From NCBI GenBank assembly GCA_907165065.1, contig OU015528.1:33502515-33566514 (forward strand): a stretch of DNA of 64,000 nucleotides, written 5' to 3'. Shown piece after piece: positions 36,007 through 51,000 of this stretch. This stretch comes from Caprimulgus europaeus (taxonomy: Eukaryota > Chordata > Aves > Caprimulgiformes > Caprimulgidae). The position numbers and the translations under genes were made by a program. The notes beneath the pieces were generated by a model. It saw only the letters and a list, made by a program, of their open reading frames with translations. It was not told where the DNA came from and made no database searches. Positions within the stretch are counted from its first letter, which is position 1, and every line of letters starts with the position of its first letter.

Positions 36007-39000
36007 CTGGAGAAAAAAAAAAGAGTCTTAAAATACATCTGGCTCAACTGGAATTGGGACATTTACACAGAAGTCTGTTCTTGTGTGATTTCTGAATACA
36101 GTTCATGTGCCAGGACAGTCTTGATTATTTGTCCACTCCAGCCAAGACTTTCAAAGTAAGAAACTGTTCTAACTGTTCTTACACCTCAGCTCTTGAGAGA
36201 TCAGGATCCTGTTTTCAGGAAACAATTGTCTAACAACAAGGGCTCTTTAGTGTGACACAACTCACCAGTATGTTTTGGGTTTTTATCTGCTTTCAACCCT
36301 TTAGCTCACTAAAGTTTGTTTATAGCCATTATCATCACCATAAACACAAATTATTGGAATAAAACCTGTAAAACTGACTTTCCTCTACCTACTTTAGCAC
36401 TCCAAATCCACATGAACGGGGTGCAGACAATACAAGGCACCTTTTTAATTTCTGCCTTAAGTTCCCGTAACTATTATGAACCTGAAAGAAAGTTAAGCAA
36501 AATCAAGCAACACCCTTGGAGACCTGCGGTTTTTCTTAAGACAAAACTTGCACTACTTTGGGTTTTATCCTGTCATGGATTCACGCGACTGAATATGTGC
36601 CTTTGTCTCAAAGTTTTTGCAAAACCATTAATGATTGTGTGTGATTTCCATAAGCTCAGGAATGAGAAAGTGGGTGAAAAGATAATCACATGATTTTGGC
36701 AATTGTCTCAGGATCTTTGAACTCCTGAAGCTGCTAATACTGAACATGTTTTGGAGGCCGTGAGGTACAAATTCCCTTTCTCCTGAGCAGCTGGGCAGAC
36801 AAAGGATTTTCCCCTTCTGTCTAGTACTGAAAAGAGAAGGCATGTCTTAAGGGAAAACACTAACACCAAGTTTTCAGAGATTTAAGGAGAGTTTTACCTC
36901 AGTGATTCCTGTTAATGCTAATAACAATATTGGTTTTTAGACTGGCAGCTCAAGATTCGTATTTCTGGCTTTGGGAATGCGATACGTTTCCGGTGTCCCA
37001 AAAGTCCTAATATAGGACAAGTTTTCTGAGTCAACCATTGGAGAAGTTTTAGAAAATGGCTTTCAGGTTAATTTGGGGGACTTTATTCTTTAGAGATTAT
37101 TCCACTTGCAAGGTCAAAGGTGAAGAAGCTGTGCTGCCTTGTGTTATGAGATATTACTACTCTAAAATGACTGGGAGGCAGAGCCCAATTCATGGATCTT
37201 CAATTTCTCTCTCTTCTGTTTAGGATCAGAAAAGCATTCTCTGTTCATTTTTTTTAAAACAGGCAACACAGCTGTTGAAGCCAACCTCAGATGTTTAGAA
37301 TGAGAAAAATGCATTCCTTCCCTTTCATACTCAGAATGGATAATCATTAAAAGAAAATATTAAAAATTGTTTGCATGTGGTTCTATCATGCTCACACATA
37401 CACAAAAGTAAAATAATTCACAATCCTTTGAACAAGAAATAGCAATTGCAAAGTTGGTGTGTGAAGTTTCTTTTTCCTTTTTTTTTCTTTTCTTATTTTT
37501 TAACAATATTCTTTAAGCATGCAAGAAATAATCTTCCAGATTTTCCCAAGTGTTTGGGAGGTAGTATTCCTCTGTAGGAACGCAGTGAGTGCACCTTTTT
37601 GCATGCTTCTTGCCTCTTTCCTGCTCTCTAGAAACCTGGGAGATTCCTGGCGGTTCTGTGGCTGCTGCTTTGTGTGAGCAGGAAGAGACACCTGAGTAGA
37701 ATATTCAGCTTCTCAGAAACTGAGTGTATGGCTCCAGTCCAGAGCAATATCTGTGTTATACCCACAAGTCCTGCAAATGATGGCAAGAGAGCTGGCAGAC
37801 TTAATAAAAAACCCAGGACATCTACCTCATTCCCCAGAAAAGAGACACAGCATCTATGCCTGTTAATAAAAGGCTGTATGCCTTCTGTCTCAGTTATTAT
37901 ATAGCTAAAACTTAGTTAAATTAAATTTTTTAAAAAAACAAAACTTAAATTTATCAGTGGAAGTATGTCTACTCAAACAAGTTCAGAAGTGTAAAAGCAA
38001 ACAAAACAAAAAGCTACAAAGTCTCAGGAAAAGTGGAGGAACATGAATTAAATTTGTATATTTAGATGTTACAGGTTTTTTGACAGTATCATGTAGAGAA
38101 AGACAGGAATTTCATTGGAGACTGCAGCTACTGTTTTTTATACACAACATCTAGTGGGAGCAACTGATTTCCAGCTTATTTTGAGAAAATATATCAATGA
38201 TCTATCATTTACGAGGTCTTGTTCTATCTAGCTGTGATAGGATAGAAATCCATTTTGCAAAGGAAACAGCAAGACAAAGGTAAAATTCTTTAATATTCTC
38301 TGTCATTATAGCAAAAAGGTTTTAAAAATGTGATTTTTTTTCAGTTATGATTTTTCCAGAAATTGGTACTGCAAGAAAAGAGAGAAAGAAAATCCGTGAA
38401 GCTGAATGTCATAGCTGAGAACCTTTGGCCCTCAAGTCTTTATCTACATCTTGTCACTGGATACAGGAATATATGAGGGAGAATTCTTTCTAACTCTGTA
38501 AATATATGCTTCATATTTGCCCTGTTAGACAAAACCTACTCAGTACCATTCGTCTGCGTCTACACAGAAGCCATTTCATCCTCTCATCAACACAACCTGC
38601 CATATTAAACAGACCTGTCTGTCTCACAATGACTTTCTTGTATCTCTTACTTTTCCGAGAGCTGATCAGCCTTTGCTGTCAGGATCACATTTACGTACAC
38701 AACTTTAGACATCTCATTTTCAACTGCCTTAGTCATGGATGTTTATAAGCCATCTGAAAGGAAAGAAAATCCCATTCATTCATTGCCAGCTATTCCTGCA
38801 GGTACATAAGCAGTCCCAGACCTCCTGAGGGGCATTCCCCTGGGAAAACACTGTGGGTGGGCAGCAGCTCTTCCTGTGTCCTGCTAGAACAGAAATGTTC
38901 AAAAGGGATGCTTTCATCATCATTACAGTTCTGTGCAAACAGGTACATAAAGTTATGTTATGCAAGTGAGGCAAAGAGCAGGATCTGCGTTCAACAAGAG

Positions 39001-42000
39001 CTCCTAGTCCCCTGGAAGACTGAAGCAACTCATGACAAATTACTTGTTATGCATTTCCTGAGAGGTATTTTAGACAGTTGCAACATTGATCCAACCAACA
39101 GGATGAGTTTGTGATGCACAGTACTGTTGTTATTTGTATTAACATCTTTTGGTCATCCATATGGCAATTTTATGTCTTCCCTTACTATCGCATACATCGT
39201 ATTTACTGGGTCAGGTCTTTTTTTGTCAGGCTGGTATAACCCGGTCCTGCATAGTGTCTCCTCTGCTAAATGCAGAATGAATTGCTTGCATTCTTCCTAA
39301 ACAATTTCAAACACACCGTGAGGGTTTATGTCATGCTGGCTGACAGGCAGAGCAAGGATGTAAGAAGAAGGAACACTTTACTAATAAAAAATAATTCTCA
39401 TCTTACATTTGGAGTCCTTTTCATGCAGGCACACCAAAGGATCTAGCAATGAGGATTAAGGGTATTCATCAGGTCTGAAGAAACAGATTTACAACATAGC
39501 AAAGCGCTTATCTGACAAGCATAAAGAAGGTTTGTAATGTCAACATTATAAGTAAAACTGAAGATTTGGACACCCAACACAGAATTCCGGCCAACATCCC
39601 TCGCTATCTCATTTTTCAGGATTTGAGCTTATTCTTTATACTTTATGTCTGAAAATGTTAGTATTCTAATGCTAACAAGGGTCCAAAATGTTAAGATTTG
39701 CATAGATTTTAAAGTACAGAAACAGAAGATTTCTCACATATCACTTACAGAAATCACTGAATCTGAATTATTTTTATGTACTTCAACATCTATGTTCTTT
39801 TCTTTTTGAAGCCTGTATTATATGCCATTAAAGATGTTTATTAAGTTTTTAAGTTATTATTCTGTTTTATTAAGAATAATTTTTGCAGTTAATTGACATC
39901 ATAACATATTACATAACTAATACGCAAAAGACAAGACAAACATTTAAATTATCTGCATAATCTGAATAAAATGGAAACTTTGTCATGTCAGCTGCATGGT
40001 GTCTTTTTTACCTAATATAATCTGAAAACATATTTATGACTCATCAGTCTTTCAAAGTTAGACTGTGATTAGAGATTCTAAACTGTAATCTTGCAATTAA
40101 CTGTGAAGTTCTTAAATTTCATTGTAATTCTATATTCTGTGTCTTCTCTGTCTTCTGCACTTACAGTTCATGTAGAGATTAGACAGATCATAGAGCAGCT
40201 CAGAAATAAGCAAAATGCATTTGCAAAAATATTTTTCAAAATGCAATGAATAAATAATAATTTCTTTCCATTCTGTAGGAGTCCAAATAGATTTAATCTT
40301 CTACTTCAACAACCATTTTGCAATTTACCTAAGTCAAAACTCCAAATCTTCATCCAGTGACTCAAACCTTTTTAATTTTAATTGTGGTATTTTTGAGATG
40401 ATTTAGTAAAAGAAAGTAGAATATATACCTACATAAGAAAGCTATCAATTTTTGTCACTTAAAGATTTTTTCACAAAACTTTTGTGCAAGAAAGAAGCTG
40501 CTAGTGATAGCCTTTGTATTCTTATGGAAGATGATTGTTTGGATATACGAGACTTTTTAAGGCCATATCCTTAAGATATTTATGTGTACCTCTGTATTTG
40601 AACTTCAAGTACACGTAGAGCTTTACTTGTTAGTAGAGCATGTGGTTGTCTACTTTAGACTGAAGAAGTATCACATCTGGATGTAAAGAAAAGCAGTAGT
40701 GCCATTCTTGGATCAGAGCTGAAGTAATGAAAAGGTAGATTATGGGAGCTGGTACTAAGAAGCAATAATAGACTAGCTTAGAAACTGGAAAAAGAGAAAG
40801 AGAACTGTGAATTCAGATTTAATGTTATCAATCCAGTTTGCTTCTCCAGTGGGAATTCTACACTCACCTTTTCCTCCAACATTCCAATTTCATTAAATAA
40901 ACATGATGAAATGGATGATTTCACACCATTAGTGATATTTGCACTTCTGTGGTGCCATTAATTTTGTCTCTCTGGGTATGAGTTCCCTCTCCATAAAAAG
41001 GCTGTAAATTGGGGTTTCCTAAAGAGCCTCATAATGAACATGACCTCGGGCTGCCCATCTATCCGCAGTGCAAACCCAGTTGTGGGCTGCTTTGAATCCT
41101 GGTAACAGTGACTGTGACAGCGTCCCCAGCTTAAGGCTCTTGTCTCACATATCCCACAGATCTGGAAAAGCTGGTTGGGCCATGACAACTCCAACTTTTA
41201 AATGGTCCTGCTGAGTTTGGTCACAATTAAAAAGCCCCTTTAGGAGAGACAGAGAAATCCTCTGTGAGCTACAAATATGCTCTGGCTTTCTAGAAACGTC
41301 TGCTGCACTGCTTTCAAATCCTGAGTGCTGACATCTAGAGATTTCCCATTTATGAAAACCCAAAGTGCTTCCTCATGTAGAAACTGCAAAGCTTGTGAAA
41401 AGACTAGAAACAGAATAATAGAAATCAAGTGGCGATAGTAATGTGATGTATATTGTATATATTCCACTCCAAAACTAATCACATTGGATGCTGAAAGAGC
41501 AAGTAGAAAGGTAAACCTGTAAATATGCTGTAACAGATGACATCTTTCAGAAAGTTACTCCTAGCTCTGTGCCAGTCAACTTCCTTATTAAAGGTCTGTT
41601 GAGCCACATAAAGCCATACAGCAGCTTGAAGATAACACAGAAGACTGGAGGTAGCTCAGAATCAGGGAACACAGGATAAACAATAAGGCAGGACAGACGC
41701 AGCGGGTGATTCAGGCAAAGTTACCCTGAACATCATGTGCTTAATATGGCCAAACTCAAGACAATACAAATCCTGAAAAAGTGTATGTAGTTCACCTGCA
41801 AAGAAATAAATTTTTGAAGGAAGTGACTCAGAAAGTGAGTCAAGGTTCATATCTGATAAGCAAGTGAACAGATACTCTGAGGACAATGTGCAGGCTAAGG
41901 TTATGTGAATACAATCCCTACTCAACCTCTGAACCAACTGGAAGCTGCACAGCCATGTCAGCAGAGGTGGTAAAATTCACTTATATCTTGTATCTTGGTA

Positions 42001-45000
42001 ATCAACAGAGAGAACTACTACATGCAGGCTGTCATTTTTTACCACTTTTCAATTCATTAATGTCTCGCTCCTGCTGGTGATCAGGAGCACAACTATGACC
42101 ATGACCATACCTATTCACGTGCACACAGCTTCTATGGGACATGGTGATTTTGTAAGTCTACATTTGCTTCCAGTTCTGTGAACACTTAGTGACTTTGTTT
42201 CTGCTAATGAGTTGAGGCTTACCAGGTGACACAAAATACCTGAGGGGCAACCAGCACAGATTGCAATTAGCTCTTAGTTCCTGTTTCTGTTATTTAATTA
42301 GCAATATCAATTTTGAGCACTACACACGCTGATCACAGAAAATACAGGCAATTAACCAACAGTCATCAAACCCTATTTTCTAAATTACATGCCAAGGATA
42401 AATTATTTTAAAATACAAAAATAATGTAAACAAAACATTTTTTATGCTGTGTCTCTGCTGGATAAGCTTAACAGTTCCTCATATTAAATGATAATTCCTA
42501 CTTCTGTCTAGGGTCAGCAGACAAAAACAACAATCTAATAAAAACCGTTCTCTGTGGAAATCTCAAAATGTGTTTTCCTACAGAGCAACGTAAAGATGCA
42601 GAGTGTGCATAGAGAAATGAACTAGAGGTGAGGCATGCCTTAGGAATGCCATTTACTGTTTTTGCTACTCTGTGCAGACGTACACTGAAGAGGGTAAAGT
42701 GTCCAATGACTACTCAGGGCTTTAATGGCCCTCTTTTACTGTGGATCCTGTTTCACCTGCCTGCAACTAATGGGTACTTCATAGTCCCTGGTCCAGAGCT
42801 TTTAGGTATAGTCCATAAATGTGTAACTCTGAATACTGAAGTGAATGTCTATGCCAGAAAAAGCTCTCCTTCCAATCCTATGGTCTTGTAACATAGAAAG
42901 ACTAAGAGCTAGGTCTATGCCTACAGGACTGTACCTGCCTTTTTCTGAAGGGGAAAAAAATAAAATCAGTAAAATAAGAAAGTTAAAAAAATGTTTATTT
43001 CTTTCAGTAAGAAACTCTCTAGCTCACTGTTTAAGTCTTTCATCCAGATCACTTTCACAAAGCTACAAGGCTGATGACAATAAAACAATGATAAACTTAC
43101 TTTTGTATCTAATATTAAACAGCTGTGTTTATGAATAAATATTGGGCAGAAACCTGCCAGGAACAAGAGTGACATTTTGCAATAATTTTCCAGAGCAGCT
43201 GTTATGATTGTTCAAGGAATATGAGTGCCCCTATTCATGTCCACAAAATTATTCACATATTCAGCATTATGCTTCAGGATTTTGCTGCCTTGCTGCTTAT
43301 TGGCCTTTGTATTTTATAGAACATAGGATCACAGATAGTGCATGGTATACAAGGATGTCCCCCATCACTAAACAGAAATCTGTTATGCACGTAACACTTT
43401 AAGGAGGAAGGCACCTCCTTCATATCACTTCACAGCATGAAATTTTCTGAAATAGTTATTCTATTTCATGCTTAGTTGTGCATAAATTGGCATAAAATCT
43501 TAAGATAGCTCTCATGAAATAAAATTGAAACATTACTTATACTGTGCCAGCACTTATATTTTATAACAACAGAAGCACACGGCTCTGCTGGTTCTGAGCA
43601 AATGTTCAGCTGCCCAAATACTGTGTCACGTGCACAGCCGTAAGTAGACGTGAAGGGAAGAGTAAAGACAGGGCAGGCATATGAAATCTCTCCTCTGCTA
43701 CTAACCCTGTGTCAAACCACTCTTCGCTTGGGGGATTTTCTGAGCCTACTATAGTTTGCCATTAATAATAATCTTCAATAGATCTCTCTTCAAAGTTCAC
43801 TCTGTGAACCTGAGTAAACTTCTCCCACCTACAGCAACACTAGGCAAGGTCTACTGATCCCTGTCTGGAGAACTACCTGCTTCATCTGATCTGAATCTAG
43901 CTCCTTCTGAGATCAATGAAGCCATCATGCAAAGAGGAGGCAACATCACAGTGCAGCCATTCCCATGATGTGATTCGGGGCACTGAATGCACAGGTTAGG
44001 CTACAGAGCTGCTCTCAGCTGTACAAGCACTACAAAATTCTGATCCCACCCACAAAACCTCAGAACATGCCCTGACATTATATGCTCCACGTGCTCTATT
44101 GTGCTTCAAGTAAGTTTTCTTCATCTGGTTTCAAAAAACCACTTTTACAATTAACTAGTATTGCAGTATTTTGTATTTTCTTTTTTATGTGCTTTATTTT
44201 AGGATTATTTCTCAACAATAAAACCATTTTGTCAATGAATTAATTATTGTCATAAACAGTTGTAAAATTCTGACTTTTATTTCCAAAGGAAAATTTTGTC
44301 ATGTGTAAAAGGTTCTAAACAGCTTGAAGAAAGCCACTTAAAACTCTCTTTCTCTTTAGAAAGTGGTGATAATTAAATAAATTATGTAAGTGTGAGTTTT
44401 CAGTTACTGAACTCAATAGCAGTGCCCCCAATAGCTTCTGTAATACAGGTTTCAACACTAGATTTTGCTTCATTCATTAGGAGCATAGCAGTAGAGCATA
44501 GGAAGCTGCAGGAAGGCTATCACCTTAGGTATTGATATTAAAAAAACTGCTTTTTTCCCCTTAGAACTTGCTATAGCGAGATCAAAGCACTCTGCAGAAG
44601 CTGTCAGACTGGGATAAGTTCCTGAGCCTAAATATGATATGAAGTTTACCCAGTTTCCTGCCTTCTCACCTGCCCAGTGTTTCTGATGCAGGGCCATAAA
44701 GGTGCCATGCAAGTACACGGTTGCAGGGAGATTTTCTGCTTGATCATTTCTGACCACTGTCCTTTCCCTCTATAGTTCATGGAATATGAGATCAAACCTA
44801 GACCTAGGATGCCAAAGATAACTGGTTAAACTGGTGCTTGTTCTATTTCAATCATTATGCTAGGATTACTCTACTTTGTTTCAGCAGAATTACTAACATT
44901 GCAAGGCAGAAGAGTAACTTTTTTTTTTTTTACCTTCTGGAAAGGGCACATTTAGGCATGCAGGTCTTTTAGACAAAAGATGAAGAGTCACATAAGATGT

Positions 45001-48000
45001 GGTTTGAAGACAAGAACTCTCCACATAATGGCATATGATAAAAGCTATCTTCTTTTTTTGGCAGCTACAGCTTACTCTTCCTCGCCCACTCACCAGCTGT
45101 TATTTTCTGTACGTGAAATGCATCCAAATCATTTCACATATACAAAAAAAAAACCCCAACCAAACCCAGATCAAGTTAAGAATAGAGCAATTTAAACATA
45201 TGACAACATGACATCCAAAAAACCAGTCACTTTAGTCATTCAGCTGATCAAGTCAAACAGCACATTGTTAGAAATTGATTAGCAGCCATTGCAGAGATTG
45301 AGCAATGGCACAATGGAGCAGAAAATCTGAGCTAGGAGACAATGACAGAGCTGTAGCTTGTGACGTTGCCTATCCTTCCCCTCCAGGTCCTTTACAGCCT
45401 CTAACGGCATAAGAAAAAGACATCTTTCAAATACACAGTTCTATATATTTAGAATAATTTGAAAATTACCCATGCACTGACTTTGAATGCACAAAATCCT
45501 TAGAAAAGGATACAAAGTTTTCATGTACAATTTAATTATCCACATTTTCGCACAACTGCAAACTATTTCAGAGGGATAAATATGACAACAACCCATGTCC
45601 ATAATGACAGAACCTGATAAAAGTTTTGTCAGTCATTCAGCACTGGATAAATGAACTTTAAATGATGTAAAATAAAATATAAGACCATTAAACAACTTCA
45701 TTCACTAGGGCTGGGGCCTACTTCACCTATGGTGATTCATGGGGACTTTGCAATAGAAATTTATCAGGGTAACGTTGCTTTGATTACCGTGGGAAATCAC
45801 TCTTGTGCTTTAAACTCATACAAAATTATTCATAACTATATCAACATATTTGCAAAAATAACACAAAGAAAGCTGGCTAAAACATATATTATCTTGTTCC
45901 ACATAAATAAAAATAATGGCAAAATTCTCTCTGTTTTGATTGTGTATGGTAACAGCTCTCCACTGTTAGCTTGTATCTTTGTTATGGACTTATTGTTATT
46001 TAACTCCTACTGTTCAGCTGTCTCTCTGTATAAGGTATACAGAACATATACTAACAAATTAATCCCCATAACAAATGTGTTTTTTCCATCTGTCCCTGAA
46101 AATCAAGGTTTCGGAGACACAACTTCAGAAACTGATGTCAGAAGAAAATAACTTGCCTCCAATCTGAGGCAATAATTAATCAATATTCATTATTCAAAAG
46201 CCCTTATCCAAGCAATCAAAACTAAATAGCAATTTAAGTTCTGAAAATGTAACCACCTTCCTAACCTGGATGAGCATCAGCTGAACAGGACGCTTGTTTC
46301 TACTCTACGACTCTAGCAAAAACAGACACTGCAGCTCTAGAATAAAGGTTCAAAATACGGCAGATAACACTGAAGGACTCTGGCAAATGGGCTCCACAGA
46401 ACTTGTGGGCTGGGGTGGAGTAGTACAGTTGAGATGTTACTACTCCATGTAGTATTCTTTGCCCTTCTGCAAAGAGACCACCAATCTGCTGCTTGTGCTA
46501 GTGGAACAGGACTTGCGGCCAAGTCACACATGGTGCATAGATGGACTTCTGGTTCATGAAGAAATACCACAGAGGAAGGCAGGTTGCAGTAGAATGGCTT
46601 AAAATTAATTTGGTAGCTGAAACACAGGAATTTGTCCTATTTCACTGCTCTCCATCAGGAGGATTAAATACAGGTAGCCATGCTAACATATTAATTTCAG
46701 CATTTAAATCTGGCAAAGCCTGAAAAAAAAGTGATCAATATCTCCTGGACAAAATTCACCACTCAAAAATCTTTACTATTAGTAAATAAATCAAACATAG
46801 GTATATAACCAAAGTGTGTTCAAACAGCACATCAGGACAGCATATTCAAGACCTGACTATACCTGATGGGCTTGGATGCCCCTAAGCGCATCCACAGTGG
46901 GGTCTGCAGCTTCTTGAAAAACCCGTATACAATAGGGAGGCAGCTGGCAGACCTAGAAGCATGTGATGCTTCCTGACCATTCCTGACACACAAACGAAGT
47001 GCAAAACTACTATATGGAAAAACATTGTAAATCTCACACAGTGGTTAACCACATTAATCCAAACAGAATCAATGTGTTACAATATTTCTCCACCCAAAGC
47101 AGGCTTTAAAAGATTCATGTCATTTATGGGCGTATCATCACTTTTATGAGTAACTTTAGATAGATAATGAATATCTGAACCAGTAGAGAACTTCTTTTTT
47201 ATAAGATCTAGGTATGATGTTCACAGGTGCCATTATTTTATTTTAACAATTAATACCTTGAGCAGTTGATTGAATCATAAAATATGAATTGAACAGGGAA
47301 AGGAGTGAAGATGTTCTTTTTTTAGTGGTTGTACAGACCTTCCGCTATTTAAATTAACATGACTGATGCAGGGTGAGAAAAAGAAAGACAAGGAAAAACA
47401 TTAAGAGAGTGAGAGATACAGATTTGTTTTAATGATGTAAAAATGAAACACAGAACTCCTGAGACGCCTTGGTTTTGTAAAACTGCAAGGTGTGGGAGGA
47501 AAGTGATTTGTAGCAAAACGTTTATGCCTTAATGTATCTCCTGACAAGACAGGAGCCTCTGATTCACAGAGATAACGGTGTGTACCTTTCATCTAAAAGG
47601 ACGTCTAAGTACATTACAACTGATTTACAAAATCTACACAGGATTAATTATACATAATGCTGCCATTTATCACAGAAATTCTGCTATCAGTAGGAGAAAC
47701 AGAACAAGTAAGTAAGGCAGGAAATGGGTCCTCAGAGACCGACGCTGTATGTTTTCCAGCGAATCTTCCTCTTTCTCTAATGGTCATGGTGAATAATGAC
47801 CTGCAATAAAGGCAGACAATTTAAGTTCTGCAAGACAGAGCTCAGCAGGCCTGAGACCTGCGCTCTTTTCTGACACGTTAAGTGTAATAAATGACAAAAT
47901 GTTTGCCACATCTCCCCACTTTGCTTGACTGCCACCAAATAATGGATGCCTGCTGTTATTGATACCATGAGAGTGGTTATCCCTCCTGCTCAAGTGGAAG

Positions 48001-51000
48001 AGGTATGCATTTTGAAGCTCAACATTTCTGCTCCAGCCTTTGCTGATTGTAGGGTTGCAGAAATACTAAATGCTTTCATCTATCTGACAAACTGCATAAA
48101 TGAAGCAAAACTACAAATTTTGACTTCCCACTGAAATAAGGAATCAAAAAAACGCATTTCTACTGACATTTTCCATTTGGTATTTCACTTTTGAGCACTT
48201 ACAGAAAAAATAAAGACAATGAAAAGTTAGATTTGGTCAATGTTTCCACCTATGCTGAAAGAGCAAAGCAGTCAGAAGTCTCCCATAGGAAATGCAAGAC
48301 GCAAGATCAAACAGTCTGCCGCGCTTGTGGCTGGGGGAGCATAATTGCCACCTCTAGGGCCCCAGGAGAAAGTGACACTCACAGAGTCTGTTAGCACCCT
48401 GGGCAAAGGAAATCCTGATTTATCTTTCAGAAACTCCTCCATTTTATACAATGCACATGCAGTCATGAAATGGCAGAAGAAGATAGTCTAGCCTGCTGGT
48501 TAGGACACCAACAGTGCTTGAGTGCTACAGCTACTGTTCTAGTAAATCTCCGATTAGCTCACATAGGGTAAAAAACTGTCAAGGGAAGACAATGAAAGAA
48601 TCTATCTGCAGAAAAGCAGATAGTCCAAAAACTAAGTTCAAAATCCCCTGAAGATAAGGAAGGGTCTCCATACCCTGGGAAGTATTCTAGAGACTCAGCT
48701 GTTGCAAAGAGGGGATTTTCTGTGTCCTCTTCTTTGCCTTTCCCACCAGTTCATTTTTTCAGTCAAAGCTACTTACTGAATTAGATCTGAACATGAACTC
48801 TCTTTAGGATGACTTTCTTGTGACAAATTTATTGCTTTCCAAAAACATTTTAGTCAGCTTTCCTGATTCTGACTTACTCTGAAGTGGATTAAAAACAAAT
48901 CTGTCCAAAAGAAAATTAATTTCCCTACATTCACATTAGCCTTAGCAATGCTGATAGAGCTAAGAATTCGCTCTCTCATTACCATTTTATCCTGTGAAGT
49001 GTGAATTGGTCAGAAGAAACTGTGAATGCACAAATTTTTGTTTTTCCTTTGATCAGTTCCTCAGCCAGAGGAGTCTTTCTAAAACCTGCTGGTAGAAGAA
49101 TAAGTTTCCTTAAATAAACCAGAATAAGAGACACTAATTTAAATACTCTATTCTAGAACACAAATCAATTTTGTATTAGTAGGACTGAACTTTCACAAAA
49201 AAAGGAAAGATCTGCATTTGAAAACTAACTTTTGCCATGAACTTTCTACTTCAGTTCAAGGCAGTACTGCCAACTTGTGTGCTCCCTGCAGGTGAAGGCA
49301 GAGGATGAAAGTAAAAACTGGAGCTGGAATACATTGAGTTTTGCAGTTACTTCACTTTCAGAGTTAATTATTCCCATTAGTGTCTCAGCAAGTAATGTTC
49401 CTTTATATTTGTGTGCTACTTTTATTGATTGTCTTTAATTGCCTGGCTCACTTTAACTATTAGCCTAGGAAATTCTGGGGATGTCAAAGAAGAGTCTCTT
49501 AAAACAGAGACTGTGCTAAAGAAACAAGATTTCTTTAGCTGTGCAGTAAAAAGACTTCCTGCAATTATTCCATCACTTTTGACTTTGTTTTTAAAAATAT
49601 GCTTTCTGGACTTACAAGGTCAAGAATAATCCTCCTCAAACATGAATGAACTTCAAAACATGCACAATTGTCTTCCTAAGCTTTGCAAACAGTCTCCACT
49701 ATTCGTTTGAGAAGCATGAACTGCTACATGTGTCTTTCTAGGACACTGGCTGAAAATGTCATTGTTGATATCATTAACCACTTAAAATTTTTACTCTCTT
49801 GCTAATCTACTTAAGCCAAGAAGCCCATGCATTTTTGATGCCAAAACTCATTCTGCTCCCTAGATGACCCATAACACCCCAGAAAAGTCTATGCAACAGT
49901 ATTGAATTTCTCCATATAAAAATGAGAATGACTCCAACAGAAAGAAATGTCAAACGAAAACAACAGGAATGGCACTGTGATGATCATTTCATTCAAGAAA
50001 AATAAACCTTAAAAAATCCAGGGGAACATCTAAACAGCTACAGAGTTGTCTGCTTGCTGGTGTAATGAAGTGATGCCGAATCTGGCCTTGCCACTGGCTT
50101 GCCCCATGGCATCTGCCACTTCAGCTATATTGAGTTTGAAAAATGGAAAAAAAAAAAAAAGAAGACAACACTTTCCCCAAGATTTGTTTAATCTGCTCAC
50201 ATCATTTAGCTACATCTTTAGTTGGTGAAAGTGGACATGGAGCCATTGATCAGGGTTTGCCGATTTACACTTCTGGGGGATTTATTATTCTTTGGTTGTG
50301 CTAAAGCACACACTATCTCAGTGTCCCACGCTGCTTCTAGCTCTCATCTAGACTCTAAAAACTAGTTTTAGATCAGTGAGTGAAGGCACTTGTTTTTCTT
50401 TGTTCTAGACATCTTCATAATCAAATCCATTAGTGCTGATTTAATTTAAAAGGCATAAAAAAGAAGATCAGGTAGAGCTCTAAGTAACAGGTGAAAGATT
50501 TGACAAGTATGGTAAGTATAAAAATGGGTCCTTGAATAACTGATTTTCATGCTAATTTTTCTGACAACCAGACACAAGCTATAGATTTCTTTTTTCTAAC
50601 TGAACTCTGCTAAGGTCAAGTATTCAGCTTATGAGAGGAGGATAAAATTGCTGTGGTGTTCCTCCAGCAGCAATAAAGAGAAGATAATTAGGCAAACAAA
50701 GCTGAAAGTACAGACCCGTAAAAAATTTGGAACCAAAGCTGCCTGAATTCAGCAAGAATATTTCCTTTTATGCTGATGGATTTGGGGTAGGCTTGTACTA
50801 AGTAAGCAAACGTGACAGTAAGAAAACTGCTATTTCTCTATCAGAGAAAAAGCTAAAAAACTATCACAAGGTGTTATTCACTTCTGTCAAAGCTCTTCAC
50901 TGTATGTCTCCTCTCTGGTCAGTCCCCAATAACTTTAGACATCCCTCCTTTTTCAGATGCAAGCCCCTGTCACAACCTGCCACTTTTGTGGGCTATTTCT

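Noticed and set aside
36316-36693. 125-codon plus-strand frame
   Set aside because: No recognisable domain, no convincing splice sites or promoter, and composition typical of translated non-coding DNA.
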